DNA from: an uncultured Bacteroidales bacterium
GTDB lineage: Bacteria > Bacteroidota > Bacteroidia > Bacteroidales > Muribaculaceae
Direction: 5' to 3'
Assembly: GCA_902777835.1 (NCBI GenBank)
Contig: CACYVC010000007.1
Location: 45,078-109,077, forward strand
DNA length: 64,000 nucleotides
Part shown: positions 1 to 8,803 of the stretch, piece after piece
How the letters are laid out: each line of letters starts with the position of its first letter
How positions within the stretch are numbered: position 1 is the stretch's first letter
Notes under the pieces: model-generated
Told to the model about the DNA's origin: nothing
Databases searched by the model: none
The model's input: only the letters and a program-made list of their open reading frames with translations
Translations under genes and position numbers: made by a program

Positions 1-1917
1 GATACTCCACAACACTATTTCCTTGTTCATACGCAAATAGCAGGTGCGCCCGCTGGAGCCAGTAAAATCCACTTTCACACCATTTTCCAATGGCTCTACA
101 ACTAAGTTCTTGCCGCCGCTTATATTAAAAGTCCACATATTGAGGTCCATCTCAGGGTCGATAGCATAAATGCGCTGTACAGGTTTCTGAACTGTCACTT
201 TCATAGTCACCGACTGCTCGTCGATGGTGCCAGTGACCGATGCCTCGCCATCGCGCACACCTTGCAGCACTCCAGTGTTTTCGTCAATAACGACTATGCT
301 CTCATCGCTGCTGCACCATGTGAGTGCCTCAGGGTCGAGAGGCATCATGTTCTCCCCTACTCGACTTTGCAGTGCCACACGATGGGTGCGGTAGGTGTCG
401 GTGATTATGGAGTCATTTTTCAACTCGATGGCATCGCCACTGCCAATGATTGTTAGTGGTGCGCTCACGCTCACGTCGCCCAGTGTGCCAGTGAGCATGG
501 CAGTGCCGCTACCGCTGGCAAAGATTGTGTTGCCGTCGCGTATTGTTCCTAGTGATTCATCGCACGACAGCTCCACGCCCTGCACATCGGTGTCGATGAG
601 CATGCCATACTGATTATAGCCATAGAACTTGGGGGTGTAAACGCCAAACTTAGGTACAACAAGGCTGAAATCGACAAATCTCAACGAGGCTATCACATCG
701 TCGTCAGGAGCGTTGCACACTGCAAAGAAGCCGTTGCCGTCGGCACGCTCAGTGCCATCGCTGGGCATGTTGCGGACGCCCAAAGCACTCGTGTAGAGAG
801 TTGATGATCCACCACCATCCACATTCATGGCATCGGTAGCTCCAGCGTAGCGCATAATGTCGGCAAGCACCGAGGTGCGCACCCCATCACTAATAAGCGA
901 GCGACCATCAACCACGAGAAAATATACCTTGCTACCACCGTCGCTGTAGCCAACAGCCGAGCGAGGATGCAGCTGACTGGCATCGGGACGCTCGCCTTCG
1001 CTATCGAGCACCACACCGTCGCCAAGTATCTTGGGATTTCCCGAAATAACCTGTTCGGGCACCACGCTCAAGGCTCCAAATGTCCATGTTGGCGAGATGG
1101 TGATGGTGTCTCCAACAAGCAATGTGTTGACCACCGTTGCGGCAGAGCCACGCCCGCGAATCACATACTTACCCACAGGAATCGTCATGTCGCCAGCAGT
1201 ACAGGTGTCGCTCTCCACAACCATCCTATAAGGCTTAGCGCTCTCAAATTTATCGCCCTCAACAAGGCGCGCCACAAGTTCGGTGCCGGCATTGGTCTGG
1301 TCGGTGCTGCCGTAGTAACGGTCGGTATAGATTACTATCTTGTTATTATTTTCACTTGAATAAGTATTCACACCGCCTAACGTGGCGGTAAGGCCAGCAG
1401 GGGTCGTCAACGTGCCGCCAAAAACGAAGGGGTTGACGTAAACCATCTCATTCTCATCGACAATGAAATTCTTGTAGAGTGCAGCATTGTTGCGGGCACG
1501 ATAAATCTCGCCATCAACAACCGTAGCGCCAACTGGAGTGCCCACTATCGACACTCCACGGCCTGTGGTGCCGCTAGTGTTGAAGAAGTCAGCATTGATA
1601 CCAGCAAAATAGCGCTTGCCAGGCTCACTCTTGCGCTCGGCCATTGCCGATACTTTTTCGTTGCCAGCGAGCTTATCGGTAGCACACACTCCTGCCAGCG
1701 ACAACCAGGGATTGGTCATGTCGATAGTGCAATAAAACACCCTCAACTTGCCGGTCTCATTGTGAAACCATAGCGAGGTCTGAGTGGTGCCTGGCCCAAC
1801 CTGGTTGTGGAACAAGGTATCGACCTGATACTCCACACCCCGCAGCGTCCATGTGTCGCCAGCCGAAGCACAAATTGCTAAAATCGCAAACAATGCGAAC
1901 AAACTAAATTTCTTCAT
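1..1917 (-). CDS. Secreted phosphodiester glycosidase (NAGPA family) with Ig-like domain, C-terminus cut off
   Basis: The reading frame is open from the ATG at 1915-1917 to the window edge (639 codons), so the C-terminus is missing. It opens with a signal peptide (MKKFSLFALFAILAICASA). The middle has the hallmark MNVDGGGSSTLY motif at about residues 364-375, which together with the preceding VYFLVVDGR strand identifies the NAGPA family (phosphodiester glycosidase, related to the enzyme that uncovers mannose-6-phosphate by removing GlcNAc). From about residue 480 a bacterial Ig-like (Big_2) domain follows, with the usual 'W.SSDESIV..DENTG.L.G...G.ASVT' pattern. It probably acts at the cell surface or outside on a sugar-phosphate diester; the substrate is unknown. 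The two genes upstream on the same strand encode dockerin-bearing proteins. Whether this one ends the same way cannot be seen. Confidence 0.85.
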   Translation of the reverse strand, partial: MKKFSLFALFAILAICASAGDTWTLRGVEYQVDTLFHNQVGPGTTQTSLWFHNETGKLRVFYCTIDMTNPWLSLAGVCATDKLAGNEKVSAMAERKSEPGKRYFAGINADFFNTSGTTGRGVSIVGTPVGATVVDGEIYRARNNAALYKNFIVDENEMVYVNPFVFGGTLTTPAGLTATLGGVNTYSSENNNKIVIYTDRYYGSTDQTNAGTELVARLVEGDKFESAKPYRMVVESDTCTAGDMTIPVGKYVIRGRGSAATVVNTLLVGDTITISPTWTFGALSVVPEQVISGNPKILGDGVVLDSEGERPDASQLHPRSAVGYSDGGSKVYFLVVDGRSLISDGVRTSVLADIMRYAGATDAMNVDGGGSSTLYTSALGVRNMPSDGTERADGNGFFAVCNAPDDDVIASLRFVDFSLVVPKFGVYTPKFYGYNQYGMLIDTDVQGVELSCDESLGTIRDGNTIFASGSGTAMLTGTLGDVSVSAPLTIIGSGDAIELKNDSIITDTYRTHRVALQSRVGENMMPLDPEALTWCSSDESIVVIDENTGVLQGVRDGEASVTGTIDEQSVTMKVTVQKPVQRIYAIDPEMDLNMWTFNISGGKNLVVEPLENGVKVDFTGSSGRTCYLRMNKEIVLWSI

Positions 1918-1933
1918 ATTATCGCATCTTTGA

Positions 1934-1975
1934 TAAAATGAGGGTGTGGAATTTAAGTAATACACACCCTCATTT
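1934..1975 (-). terminator. Hairpin between the 1997-3409 gene and the NAGPA gene
   Basis: A perfect 13-bp stem (1936-1948 with 1963-1975) has a 14-nt loop and is followed on the minus strand by TTTT. It lies just after the stop of the 1997-3409 gene and only 18 nt before the NAGPA start. It may be a terminator or an intercistronic processing or attenuation hairpin. Confidence 0.7.
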
Positions 1976-1996
1976 CTTAATTGACAAGCATTAATT

Positions 1997-3409
1997 TCAG
2001 TTTCCTAACAAAATGTTATAGACCGCCGTGACATCGGCTGACGTGATTATGCCGTCACCCGTTTGATCACCATTAATAATATGTGAATCATCATTGTTGA
2101 GCAACCAGTCATAAAGTGCTGTCACATCCGATGCAGTGACCACGCAGTCGCCATTCACGTCGCCAGGAACTGCCACGGGGTCAATAGCTGAGCCAATCTT
2201 GTAAACTCCCATACCGTTGTAGGCCTTGAAGGTGAGCAAGGTGACTTCCTCGTTGCCTTGGTCGTCGTAGCCTTTCTCAACAGCGATGCAGTGCACACGC
2301 AAACCACTGTCGTTGACCTTACCCACGCTATCGGCAGGCAGTTGCCAGTATTTCTCCATTGTCTCGAGCATATCACCCTCGCCCAGTTCGCACACGTTGA
2401 TTTGGCAGCCGTTGCCGTTGCCGTTCATGTCGCTCCTAACATAGGTGAAGAAATGGCGGTCGTCGAGTGTAAACTCGTTCATACCGTTGGCGGTATAGCT
2501 TCTCTGCCTCAACTCCACGGGGACATTCTCAAAACTGTCAATCACATCGCCTTCAACAGAGTAAAGCACAGGTCCCTCATCCGATCCATCAATGTAGAAA
2601 TACTCTCCGCTGTAGCGTGTGTCATCATCATTTCCAAGCAGCATTTTCACTACTGGTGCCATAGCAAATCCCACTCGGCTTTCGGGGTAGAAATTGGTGA
2701 AGTCCATATAAGGGTCACCTTCGAAACCGCCTTCCCAAGTGTCTATGTCACCGCCTTGCTCGTTGTGCCAGCGATACACGGTGGGCTTGCCAGGATTATT
2801 GCTGTCGTGACCTACTGCCATAATGTTGCATTCAGCTTCTTCAAGTGTAATGTCGCCAATGAGGTCAAGGTAGTCGGTGCGATAAGTAACATCGCCCTTA
2901 CTCATATTAGTCACTAGAGTCATCTCGCCACTCTCGGTATCCACTTGGTAGATGGGAATCTCAATTGCCGAAGCACTCGTCATAGGTGCCACCCAGATGT
3001 GCCCGAAGTTGTCGCAGCCAATGCTGGTGTTGCCTAGGAACACACCGTAAGGTGCGCCGTTGAGTGTTAACAATAGTTCTTTGGTCGGTTGTCCAGTGAG
3101 AGCGTCAAAGCAATGAACCACACCCTGAAGGATGGTATCGTTCTTGCCTGTCTCAGGGTTTGGAATAATCACCTGATTTTCTTGACTACGCGACACATAC
3201 ACCACGCCTCCTGTCATCGTGGCAGTGCGTGCGTTAGTATGACAGATGGGTGAGGAGATGTAAGCATTGCCTGCATGCACACGGTCAAACATCCACAGGT
3301 TCTTAACTCCTATGCCGTTCACTTTGGCATAGGTCTGGCCGTCGGTTACAGCCCAGCTACTAATGGCCGTAATCACAGCCATAATTGAAAGTAGTAATAA
3401 TTTTTTCAT
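1997..3409 (-). CDS. Secreted protein with propeller-like domain and C-terminal dockerin-like module
   Basis: 470 residues with signal peptide (MKKLLLLSIMAVITAISSWA). The main body (about 30-405) matches no family I can name. It begins 'VNGIGVKNLWMFDR', has repeated strand patterns such as 'VYVSRSQ', 'DALTGQP', 'DNFGHIWVAP' and 'YRWHNEQGG', and reads like a beta-propeller. The last ~57 residues are a dockerin-like module with two calcium loops, DVNGDCVVTASD and DQTGDGIITSAD, each followed by a helix. The first loop has Cys where its paralogues have Gly. It is a tandem paralogue of the gene at 3589-5022 and shares its body with the C-terminal third of the protein at 17566-20955. Probably secreted and displayed; function unknown. 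Confidence 0.85.
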   Translation of the reverse strand: MKKLLLLSIMAVITAISSWAVTDGQTYAKVNGIGVKNLWMFDRVHAGNAYISSPICHTNARTATMTGGVVYVSRSQENQVIIPNPETGKNDTILQGVVHCFDALTGQPTKELLLTLNGAPYGVFLGNTSIGCDNFGHIWVAPMTSASAIEIPIYQVDTESGEMTLVTNMSKGDVTYRTDYLDLIGDITLEEAECNIMAVGHDSNNPGKPTVYRWHNEQGGDIDTWEGGFEGDPYMDFTNFYPESRVGFAMAPVVKMLLGNDDDTRYSGEYFYIDGSDEGPVLYSVEGDVIDSFENVPVELRQRSYTANGMNEFTLDDRHFFTYVRSDMNGNGNGCQINVCELGEGDMLETMEKYWQLPADSVGKVNDSGLRVHCIAVEKGYDDQGNEEVTLLTFKAYNGMGVYKIGSAIDPVAVPGDVNGDCVVTASDVTALYDWLLNNDDSHIINGDQTGDGIITSADVTAVYNILLGN

Positions 3410-3415
3410 GTTATT

Positions 3416-3515
3416 ATAGTTATCAGTTGTGAGTTATCAGTTATCAGTTGTCAGTTGTGAGTTGTCAGTTATGAGTTTTTGCAATTCTGAGCCCAAAACT
3501 CAAAACTCTGAACTA
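3416..3515. repeat. Degenerate word tract (agttatcagttgtc type)
   Basis: About ten copies of an 8-10 nt word of the form (a/g)gttatcagt / gttgtcagt / gagttgtc sit end to end at 3416-3477, then a shorter run of 'caaaactc' and 'ctgaact' words. It lies upstream of the 3409 start. No coding potential is seen. Confidence 0.7.
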
Positions 3516-3519
3516 TTTA

Positions 3520-3553
3520 AATAAAGGGGGGAGAACAACCAATCCTCCACCCC
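3520..3553 (-). terminator. Terminator-like hairpin after the 3589-5022 gene
   Basis: On the minus strand, GGGG-T-GGAG (3545-3553) pairs with CTCCCCCC (3526-3533) and is followed by TTTATTT. It lies 36-69 nt past the stop of the upstream gene. Confidence 0.5.
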
Positions 3554-3588
3554 TTCATCAACTTTATGTTATGAATAAAGAAAGTGCG

Positions 3589-5022
3589 TTAGTTAGCTCC
3601 CAACATGATGTTGTAAACAGCAGTAATATCGGCAGCTGTGATGATGCCATCGCCAGTCTGGTCGCCATTAACGATGTGTGACTCGTCGTTGTTGAGCAGG
3701 AAGTCATAGAGGGCTGTAATATCAGCTGCAGTAACCTCGCCGTCTCCGTTAACGTCACCAGGAACACTTACTACCATTGGATCATCGGGCACTACGCCTT
3801 CACCAACCACATACACGCCCATGCCGTTGTAGCACTTATACTCAAACACCAGTACAGCTTCTTTGCCACCCTCTTCGGTGTAGTCGGTAATTACTGGATG
3901 AATGCGAAGACCGCTATCACTGGTCTGACCTTGGCCGTCGGCGGGGAAGGTCCAGTAGCGCTGCATGCCGCTGAATGACATACCCTCGCCAAGCTCGCAG
4001 ATGTTAACCTCACACGCGCCGGGAGCTTGATACTGATGTATTGGATAAACGATGAAGTTGCGGTCACCAAGCTTAAATTCGGCAATACCATTACATCCCA
4101 CCTCGGGCACCAACAGGCTGTCGGCCTGCATTTCCTCGGGGCTGAGGCTGCCAAAGCCATCAACGATAGTGCCATCGCTGGCATAGAGGGTAGGAACAGT
4201 GGTGAAACCGTCGATGTAGAAGTTCTCACCACTGTAGCGGGTATCTTCATCCTCACCAAGCACGAAGCGGCAAGCAGGAGCATAACCCCATTGTGTCTGG
4301 CTCTCGGGATACATCTCGGTGAATTCCATATATGGGTCACCGCTGAAGAAACCTTCCCAAGTGTCGGCATCACCGCCCTGGTCGTTGTGCCAAGCATAAA
4401 CGGTGGGGACCTGTGAGCCAGGAGTCATCACGTTGCACTCGGCCTCTTCAAGGGTGATGTCACCCACGAGGTCCACATAGTCGGTACGGGCAATCACATC
4501 GCCCTTGTTAAGAGTGGCAACGAGGGTCAACTCGCCAGTCTCAATGTTTACTTGATACAGAGGCACATCAGCGGTCTTCTCGCTGGTGTATGGTGCCGCC
4601 CACACGTGACCGAAGTTGTCCTTGCCAATTGTGTTCATTCCTAAGAACACTCCATAAGGCATTCCATTAAGAGTCACATCCAGTGGAGCCATCTCTTCGC
4701 CTGTCATAGCGTCGAAGCGGTAAATCACGGCACCCATGATAGTATCTCCAGGCTGCGGAATAATCTGCTTGGCCTCGCTGCGTGCAACATACACGATGCC
4801 GTCCTGCATCACAGCAGTACGAGCCTTAGTGTTACACCAGGCAAAGTCGTTTTGAAGCTCATTAACGCCATAGTGGAAACGGTCGAGCAGCCACAAGTTG
4901 CGCATGCTGATGCCATTCACGGTCTCATAGCCATTAGGGTCTTTCTTCAGCAGCAAACCTGCTGCCGACACACTCGAGCATGCTATTGCAACCAATGTTA
5001 GAACGAGTAAAAATTTCTTCAT
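3589..5022 (-). CDS. Secreted protein with propeller-like domain and C-terminal dockerin-like module (paralogue)
   Basis: The ATG at 5020-5022 is chosen because it starts a clean signal peptide (MKKFLLVLTLVAIACSSVSA), giving 477 residues; an in-frame start at 5109 would put a stretch without signal character in front. The body is clearly homologous to the 1997-3409 protein: 'VNGISMRNLWLLDRFHYG', 'TYPYGVFLG'-like, 'GDITLEEAECNVM' and 'NGMGVYVVGEG' blocks occur in the same order. The C-terminus is a dockerin-like pair (DVNGDGEVTAAD and DQTGDGIITAAD). The unusual conservation of 'GDITLEEAECN' and 'DPYM.FT..YPES' between the two suggests a shared binding or structural role. Function unknown. Confidence 0.85.
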   Translation of the reverse strand: MKKFLLVLTLVAIACSSVSAAGLLLKKDPNGYETVNGISMRNLWLLDRFHYGVNELQNDFAWCNTKARTAVMQDGIVYVARSEAKQIIPQPGDTIMGAVIYRFDAMTGEEMAPLDVTLNGMPYGVFLGMNTIGKDNFGHVWAAPYTSEKTADVPLYQVNIETGELTLVATLNKGDVIARTDYVDLVGDITLEEAECNVMTPGSQVPTVYAWHNDQGGDADTWEGFFSGDPYMEFTEMYPESQTQWGYAPACRFVLGEDEDTRYSGENFYIDGFTTVPTLYASDGTIVDGFGSLSPEEMQADSLLVPEVGCNGIAEFKLGDRNFIVYPIHQYQAPGACEVNICELGEGMSFSGMQRYWTFPADGQGQTSDSGLRIHPVITDYTEEGGKEAVLVFEYKCYNGMGVYVVGEGVVPDDPMVVSVPGDVNGDGEVTAADITALYDFLLNNDESHIVNGDQTGDGIITAADITAVYNIMLGAN

Positions 5023-5189
5023 TTTGCAAAATGTTTTAGATATTAATAATGATTTTTTAGAATTTTCTTTACAACCCACAAAGAAAACAAAAACTAAACA
5101 AATGACCAAATTTTTCTCACATTTTTTCCACGCAAAGTAACAAAATTACACATTATTGATAATATTAATAAGATGTCTAGAGGACAACC

Positions 5190-5340
5190 CAGCGCCCACC
5201 ACGCAGCAAGGGTCGCCTAGCGGCTCAAAATTTATTGAAAATTAAATAAAAAATTAGTTTGCAGCCGATAGGAAATTTCAAATACAATTTTGATATAATA
5301 TTAAAGCGCCCTTAGAGCCTTCATGGGAAAAAGCAATTAT
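5190..5340. repeat. Dispersed intergenic repeat, copy A
   Basis: The first ~63 nt (5190-5252) differ from 8947-9009 at two positions. The following ~90 AT-rich nt align loosely and end in a shared 'aaaaagcaatt' block. A short third copy of the opening segment follows at 5346-5377. The repeat lies between the 3589-5022 gene and the BspA-like gene. Confidence 0.8.
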
Positions 5341-5345
5341 AAACC

Positions 5346-5377
5346 CAGCGCCCACCACGTAGCAAAAGGGTCGCCTG
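5346..5377. repeat. Short partial copy of the dispersed repeat
   Basis: It repeats the opening of copy A (cagcgcccaccacg then agca, aagggtcgcct) with an inserted AA. Here its right half forms one arm of the terminator-like hairpin at 5363-5394. Confidence 0.65.
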
Positions 5378-5394
5378 ACTATCCAGACGACCCT
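5363..5394 (-). terminator. Terminator-like hairpin of the BspA-like gene
   Basis: On the minus strand AGGGTCGTCTG (5384-5394) pairs with CAGGCGACCCT (5367-5377) with one mismatch and is followed by TTTT. It lies ~40 nt past the stop at 5432. The downstream arm belongs to the dispersed repeat. Confidence 0.65.
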
Positions 5395-5431
5395 CGTAGC
5401 TTAGTGGCAATTGTGAACTGTGAACTAAAAA

Positions 5432-8002
5432 TCAATTCTCTAACAGCAGGTTGTAGAGCGCAGTGATGTCGGCGGCTGTGATATTTCCATCTCCGTTGAT
5501 GTCGCTAGTGTCGTAGTAGGTCAGGTCTTCATTGAGCAAGTAGTCATATAGAGCTGTCACATCGGCTGCTGTAACAACATTGTCACCGTTTACATCCACC
5601 ACTCGCAGCTCAAACGCGGCAGGCTCGGCGTTGCCGTCGGCTGTGGACACGGTGATGGTGGCGGTGCCATTCTGTACGCCCACAATCATTATCGCTTTAG
5701 TGCTTGCCAAGGCAGGGTCTTTACTTTCACTTGGAACTGCCAATTCCTCCATCATGGCAAGCGCCATACCCTTCTCGGGGAATGACTTCAAGCCAGCAGC
5801 CGGAGCATTAGCGCGGTTCACCACACGTGCTACAGCCACGCTCGGGTCACTCGAGGTCACAACAAGCTCTACTGGCACATCTGGAGTGCAAGAAAGATAA
5901 ACCGTCAACATCTGGCTTGCGCCCATAATGGCATTTTCGACATTGAGAGTGATTGTAACATTGTTAGTCACAGTCACATGGCAAGTTGCTGTTTGGTCAA
6001 GAACAGTTGCTATAATGTCACACTCACCTTCGCCAATGGCAATTACCTTGCCATTTGCGTCAACAGTCGCCACACTTGTGTTGCTTGATGACCAAGTGGG
6101 AGTTAGACCAGTGTTGTCAGGAGTGATAGCAGCTGTTAACGTCTGTTCATCTCCAACGTTCATTTCCAAGTTTTCGTCGCTTAGCGACAAAGTGATTTCA
6201 GGATAATTGACAGTGATATGGCAAATCGCGTATGCTGCACCATGCGATGAAGCAAGAGTGGCATGGATGTCACATTCTCCACCTTCAATAGCAGTTACGA
6301 CACCATTCTCATCTACAGTCGCTACCCATGGGTTAGTAGAACTCCAAATAACCTCATCTCCCTCTGTAGTGACAGTTGCGGTTAATGCCAAAGTTTCCCA
6401 TTGAATAAGACTTGCGCTTGATTTATCAAGTGTTACTTTGCCGAGGTCATTAATCATATTGTTGAAGTTCTGCCAGTAATCTGCCATAAAATAGAAAGCG
6501 ATTGAAGTGGTTGGCACATGGAGTTCTCCGTCATAGTTAGCAAAAGTGCCAGACGAGCATGCGGGAGGTGTCTCGGCATAGCAGTTCACCACATCGGGAG
6601 TGAAGCCAAAACTCCCCCCCAATGAAGTGATGCCACAGCCAATATTTACTATCTTTAATTGGTTTATTATCTGTGCAAGCCCACTATGCCTTGATGAGTT
6701 ATAATTCCATCCACCTTGACCAGTAAGGGTCACCGAGGTCAAGCCTTCGCAATAATAAAAGGCGTAGGCACCAATCGAAGTCACCGAGTTAGGGATGGTC
6801 ACCGAGGTCAAGCCTGTGCATTCATAGAAGGCATAGTTGTCAATCGAAGTCACCGAGTTGGGGATGGTCACCGAGGTCAAGCCACTGCAACCAGAGAAGG
6901 CATACCTGCCAATCGAAGTCACTGAGTTGGGGATGGTCACCGAGGTCAAGCCACTGCAACTAAGGAAGGCACCTTCACCAATCGTCGTCACCGAGTTGCC
7001 TATGGTCACAGAGGTCAAGCCACTGCAATTACGGAAGGCATTGGGGCCAATCGAGGTCACCGAGTTGGGGATGGTCACCGAGGTCAAGCCAGTGCAACCA
7101 TAAAAGGCATAGTCGCCAATCGAAGTCACTAAGTTGGGAATTGTTAATGAGGTCAAGCCACTGCATTTAAGGAAGGCAGAATTACCAATCGATGTCACCG
7201 AGTTGGGGATAATGGTGTTCTTGCAACCATAGATTAAAGCATTAGTAGCAGTCTCTATTATAGCGTTACAGTTGTTGCGGGAATCATATTTTGTGTTTCC
7301 ACTCTCTACAACCATTGAGGTCAAGCCACTACAACCACCGAAGGCAGAACCACCAATCGAAGTTACCGAGTTGGGGATGGTCACCGAGGTCAAGCCAGTG
7401 CAATCATAGAAGGCGTAGGTACCAATCGAAGTCACCGAGTTGCCTATGGTCACAGAGGTCAAGCCACTGCAACCCCAGAAGGCACCATAAGCAATCGTCG
7501 TCACCGAGTTGGGGATGGACACCGAGGTCAAGCCACTGCAATTACGGAAGGCACGAGCGCCAATCGAAGCCACCGAGTTGGGGATGGTCACAGAGGTCAA
7601 GCCACTGCTAGCGAAAGCATCATCACCAATCGATATCACCGAGTTGGGGATGGTCACCGAGGTTAAGCCACTACAACCACCGAAGGCAGAACCGCCAATC
7701 GAAGTCACCGAGTTAGGGATTTCAATAGAGGTCAAGCCACTGCAACCCCAGAAGGCTGCATAGCCAATCGAAGTCACCGAGTAAGTAATGCCATTATAGG
7801 TTACAGTTGATGGGATATTCACGGCTCCAGTGTATTCGTCTAAAAACTCATAATAACTATCTCCTCTGTAAGTCACAGTAGCATCGTTGCCGATTATATT
7901 ATAATAAATGCCATCAACGGCGAAGTCATGGGCACTTGCCAATTGTGGCAGCATTGCCGCTACTAAAGCGAGCAAAAGAGATTTAAAAGTCTTTGTTTTC
8001 AT
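5432..8002 (-). CDS. BspA-like leucine-rich-repeat surface protein with Ig-like domains and dockerin-like C-terminus
   Basis: 856 residues with signal peptide (ends ASA, about residue 24). About residues 60-440 hold 14 LRR_5 (BspA/TpLRR) units of mostly 23 residues, pattern 'TSIG..AF..CSGLTSVTIPNSV'. Unit 3 is one residue short, and the usual BspA insertion with an 'NTKYDSRNNCNAII' block sits after unit 7. Two Big_2 Ig-like domains follow (about 530-700, each with 'W.S.N..VATVD.NG.V.AI..GE.DI'). A region with weaker Ig character and a C-terminal dockerin-like module (DVNGDNVVTAAD, DINGDGNITAAD) end the protein. BspA proteins bind host or microbial surface ligands; the ligand here is unknown. 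A full promoter lies ~295 nt upstream, so the mRNA leader is long. Confidence 0.9.
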   Translation of the reverse strand: MKTKTFKSLLLALVAAMLPQLASAHDFAVDGIYYNIIGNDATVTYRGDSYYEFLDEYTGAVNIPSTVTYNGITYSVTSIGYAAFWGCSGLTSIEIPNSVTSIGGSAFGGCSGLTSVTIPNSVISIGDDAFASSGLTSVTIPNSVASIGARAFRNCSGLTSVSIPNSVTTIAYGAFWGCSGLTSVTIGNSVTSIGTYAFYDCTGLTSVTIPNSVTSIGGSAFGGCSGLTSMVVESGNTKYDSRNNCNAIIETATNALIYGCKNTIIPNSVTSIGNSAFLKCSGLTSLTIPNLVTSIGDYAFYGCTGLTSVTIPNSVTSIGPNAFRNCSGLTSVTIGNSVTTIGEGAFLSCSGLTSVTIPNSVTSIGRYAFSGCSGLTSVTIPNSVTSIDNYAFYECTGLTSVTIPNSVTSIGAYAFYYCEGLTSVTLTGQGGWNYNSSRHSGLAQIINQLKIVNIGCGITSLGGSFGFTPDVVNCYAETPPACSSGTFANYDGELHVPTTSIAFYFMADYWQNFNNMINDLGKVTLDKSSASLIQWETLALTATVTTEGDEVIWSSTNPWVATVDENGVVTAIEGGECDIHATLASSHGAAYAICHITVNYPEITLSLSDENLEMNVGDEQTLTAAITPDNTGLTPTWSSSNTSVATVDANGKVIAIGEGECDIIATVLDQTATCHVTVTNNVTITLNVENAIMGASQMLTVYLSCTPDVPVELVVTSSDPSVAVARVVNRANAPAAGLKSFPEKGMALAMMEELAVPSESKDPALASTKAIMIVGVQNGTATITVSTADGNAEPAAFELRVVDVNGDNVVTAADVTALYDYLLNEDLTYYDTSDINGDGNITAADITALYNLLLEN
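6725..7790 (-). repeat. 69-bp tandem repeats encoding the LRR units
   Basis: Fourteen units, most 69 bp, are nearly identical at DNA level, with long runs such as 'caccgagttggggatggtc' recurring. One longer insertion lies at about 7208-7320. The similarity makes unit gain and loss by recombination likely. This is coding sequence, not a CRISPR. Confidence 0.85.
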
Positions 8003-8296
8003 TGTTATCCTATTTAAAAATTCATTTTTCTATAATACATAAAAAAGGGGGATTGCATATCCTTACTTGAAAATACAATACAGAAGTGGCACAGACCATT
8101 ATGGTGGACTGTGCTTAGATATAAAAAGTGAAATGAAAGTGTGACAGTTATTCCCGCCTATTGCAAATGAGGGGGGGTAAAAGGCTGATGTTCAATGAGT
8201 TGTATAACAACATTGAGGTCCTTTTTAATATTCTGCGGCAAGTTGTCACGGTTTTTATAGCCTGAGTTGGTTTATGATTTGGTATGAATTAGTTTG
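8003..8296 (-). promoter_or_regulatory. ~290-nt 5' leader of the BspA-like gene
   Basis: This untranslated stretch lies between the promoter at 8297-8328 and the ATG at 8002. It has no sensible ORF. It contains a hairpin at 8089-8114 (GCACAG/CTGTGC plus ACCAT/ATGGT, 3-nt bulge) and a G7 run near 8171. The length is unusual beside neighbours with 20-120 nt leaders, so a regulatory role is possible but unproven. Confidence 0.45.
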
Positions 8297-8328
8297 CAAA
8301 AATAATGTATAAAAGGGATTTATGCAAA
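8297..8328 (-). promoter_or_regulatory. Bacteroidota-type promoter for the BspA-like gene
   Basis: On the minus strand, TTTG (8325-8328) is followed after 20 nt by TATTTTTG (8297-8304), an exact match to the TAnnTTTG -7 element at canonical spacing. Confidence 0.7.
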
Positions 8329-8399
8329 TAATTCAAGGCTTCTTGCTTATAATTTCGTGAAAATAGGGCGTGAATATTTTATTTTTCCTGCGAAGCAAA

Positions 8400-8502
8400 C
8401 TTTGTGACGAACTATGTTCGCAGCTTTGTGAGATTATTTCTTGTCGCAGGATTCCTCTCACAAAGTTGCACCTATCGGTGTCACAAAGCCGCGCAAGCGC
8501 GG
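8400..8502. repeat. Cluster of short palindromes
   Basis: Three perfect inverted repeats lie close together: CGAAC-TAT-GTTCG (8408-8420), CTTTGTGAG (8424-8432) with CTCACAAAG (8457-8465), and CCGCGCAAGCGCGG (8489-8502). No convincing ORF covers them. They adjoin the four-hairpin element. Confidence 0.6.
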
Positions 8503-8522
8503 TATACCACCCCAACTGCTCA

Positions 8523-8560
8523 CAGCGCCCAACCCGCCGAGTCGCCTGGCGGCGAGAAAT
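8523..8560. repeat. Degenerate copy of the dispersed repeat
   Basis: 'ctcacagcgccca' and 'gtcgcctggcggc' recur as at 8944-8982 but with a changed and shorter middle. It sits left of the hairpin element, while copy B sits right of it in the same orientation. Confidence 0.5.
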
Positions 8561-8624
8561 CTATCAAATCGTTCCAAATCTAACAAATAATTATTTGATT
8601 GATTATTTATTTGATTCGGTGGAA

Positions 8625-8747
8625 GGCCGAAGGCCTGAACGTCCCCAGAGGGGACGAAGTGAGTTAACCTCACGGCGTGTAGCTCGAAGAGCTGCATGGC
8701 GTGAGGCAATTACGCACACTCCGCACAAGTGAGCCCCGTAGGGGGTC
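8625..8747 (+). repeat. Four-hairpin structured element, copy 1
   Basis: Four hairpins with 3-nt loops follow each other. H1 is at 8625-8635 (GGCC-GAA-GGCC). H2 is at 8641-8655 (GTCCCC-AGA-GGGGAC). H3 is at 8668-8706 (18-bp stem, GAA loop, one G-G mismatch at pair 8). H4 is at 8731-8747 (CCCC-GTA-GGGG core), followed by CAACA. Spacers are 5, 12 and 24 nt. Copy 2 at 8804-8927 has the same four hairpins on the other strand, with spacers of 5, 11 and 26 nt. Confidence 0.8.
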
Positions 8748-8803
8748 AACAGTTACATCGTCTGACAAAGAATGGAATGAGATGACATATCGGCACTGAT
8801 GTT

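Noticed and set aside
2258-2917. 219-codon frame on the plus strand
   Set aside because: Antisense to the conserved 1997-3409 gene. No recognisable features.
5023-5109. Longer N-terminus for the 3589 protein
   Set aside because: The upstream part would place a second hydrophobic stretch and Lys-rich sequence before a perfect signal peptide.
6720-7790. CRISPR-like regular repeats
   Set aside because: The 69-bp periodicity is in frame and encodes LRR_5 units. There are no spacers and no cas genes.
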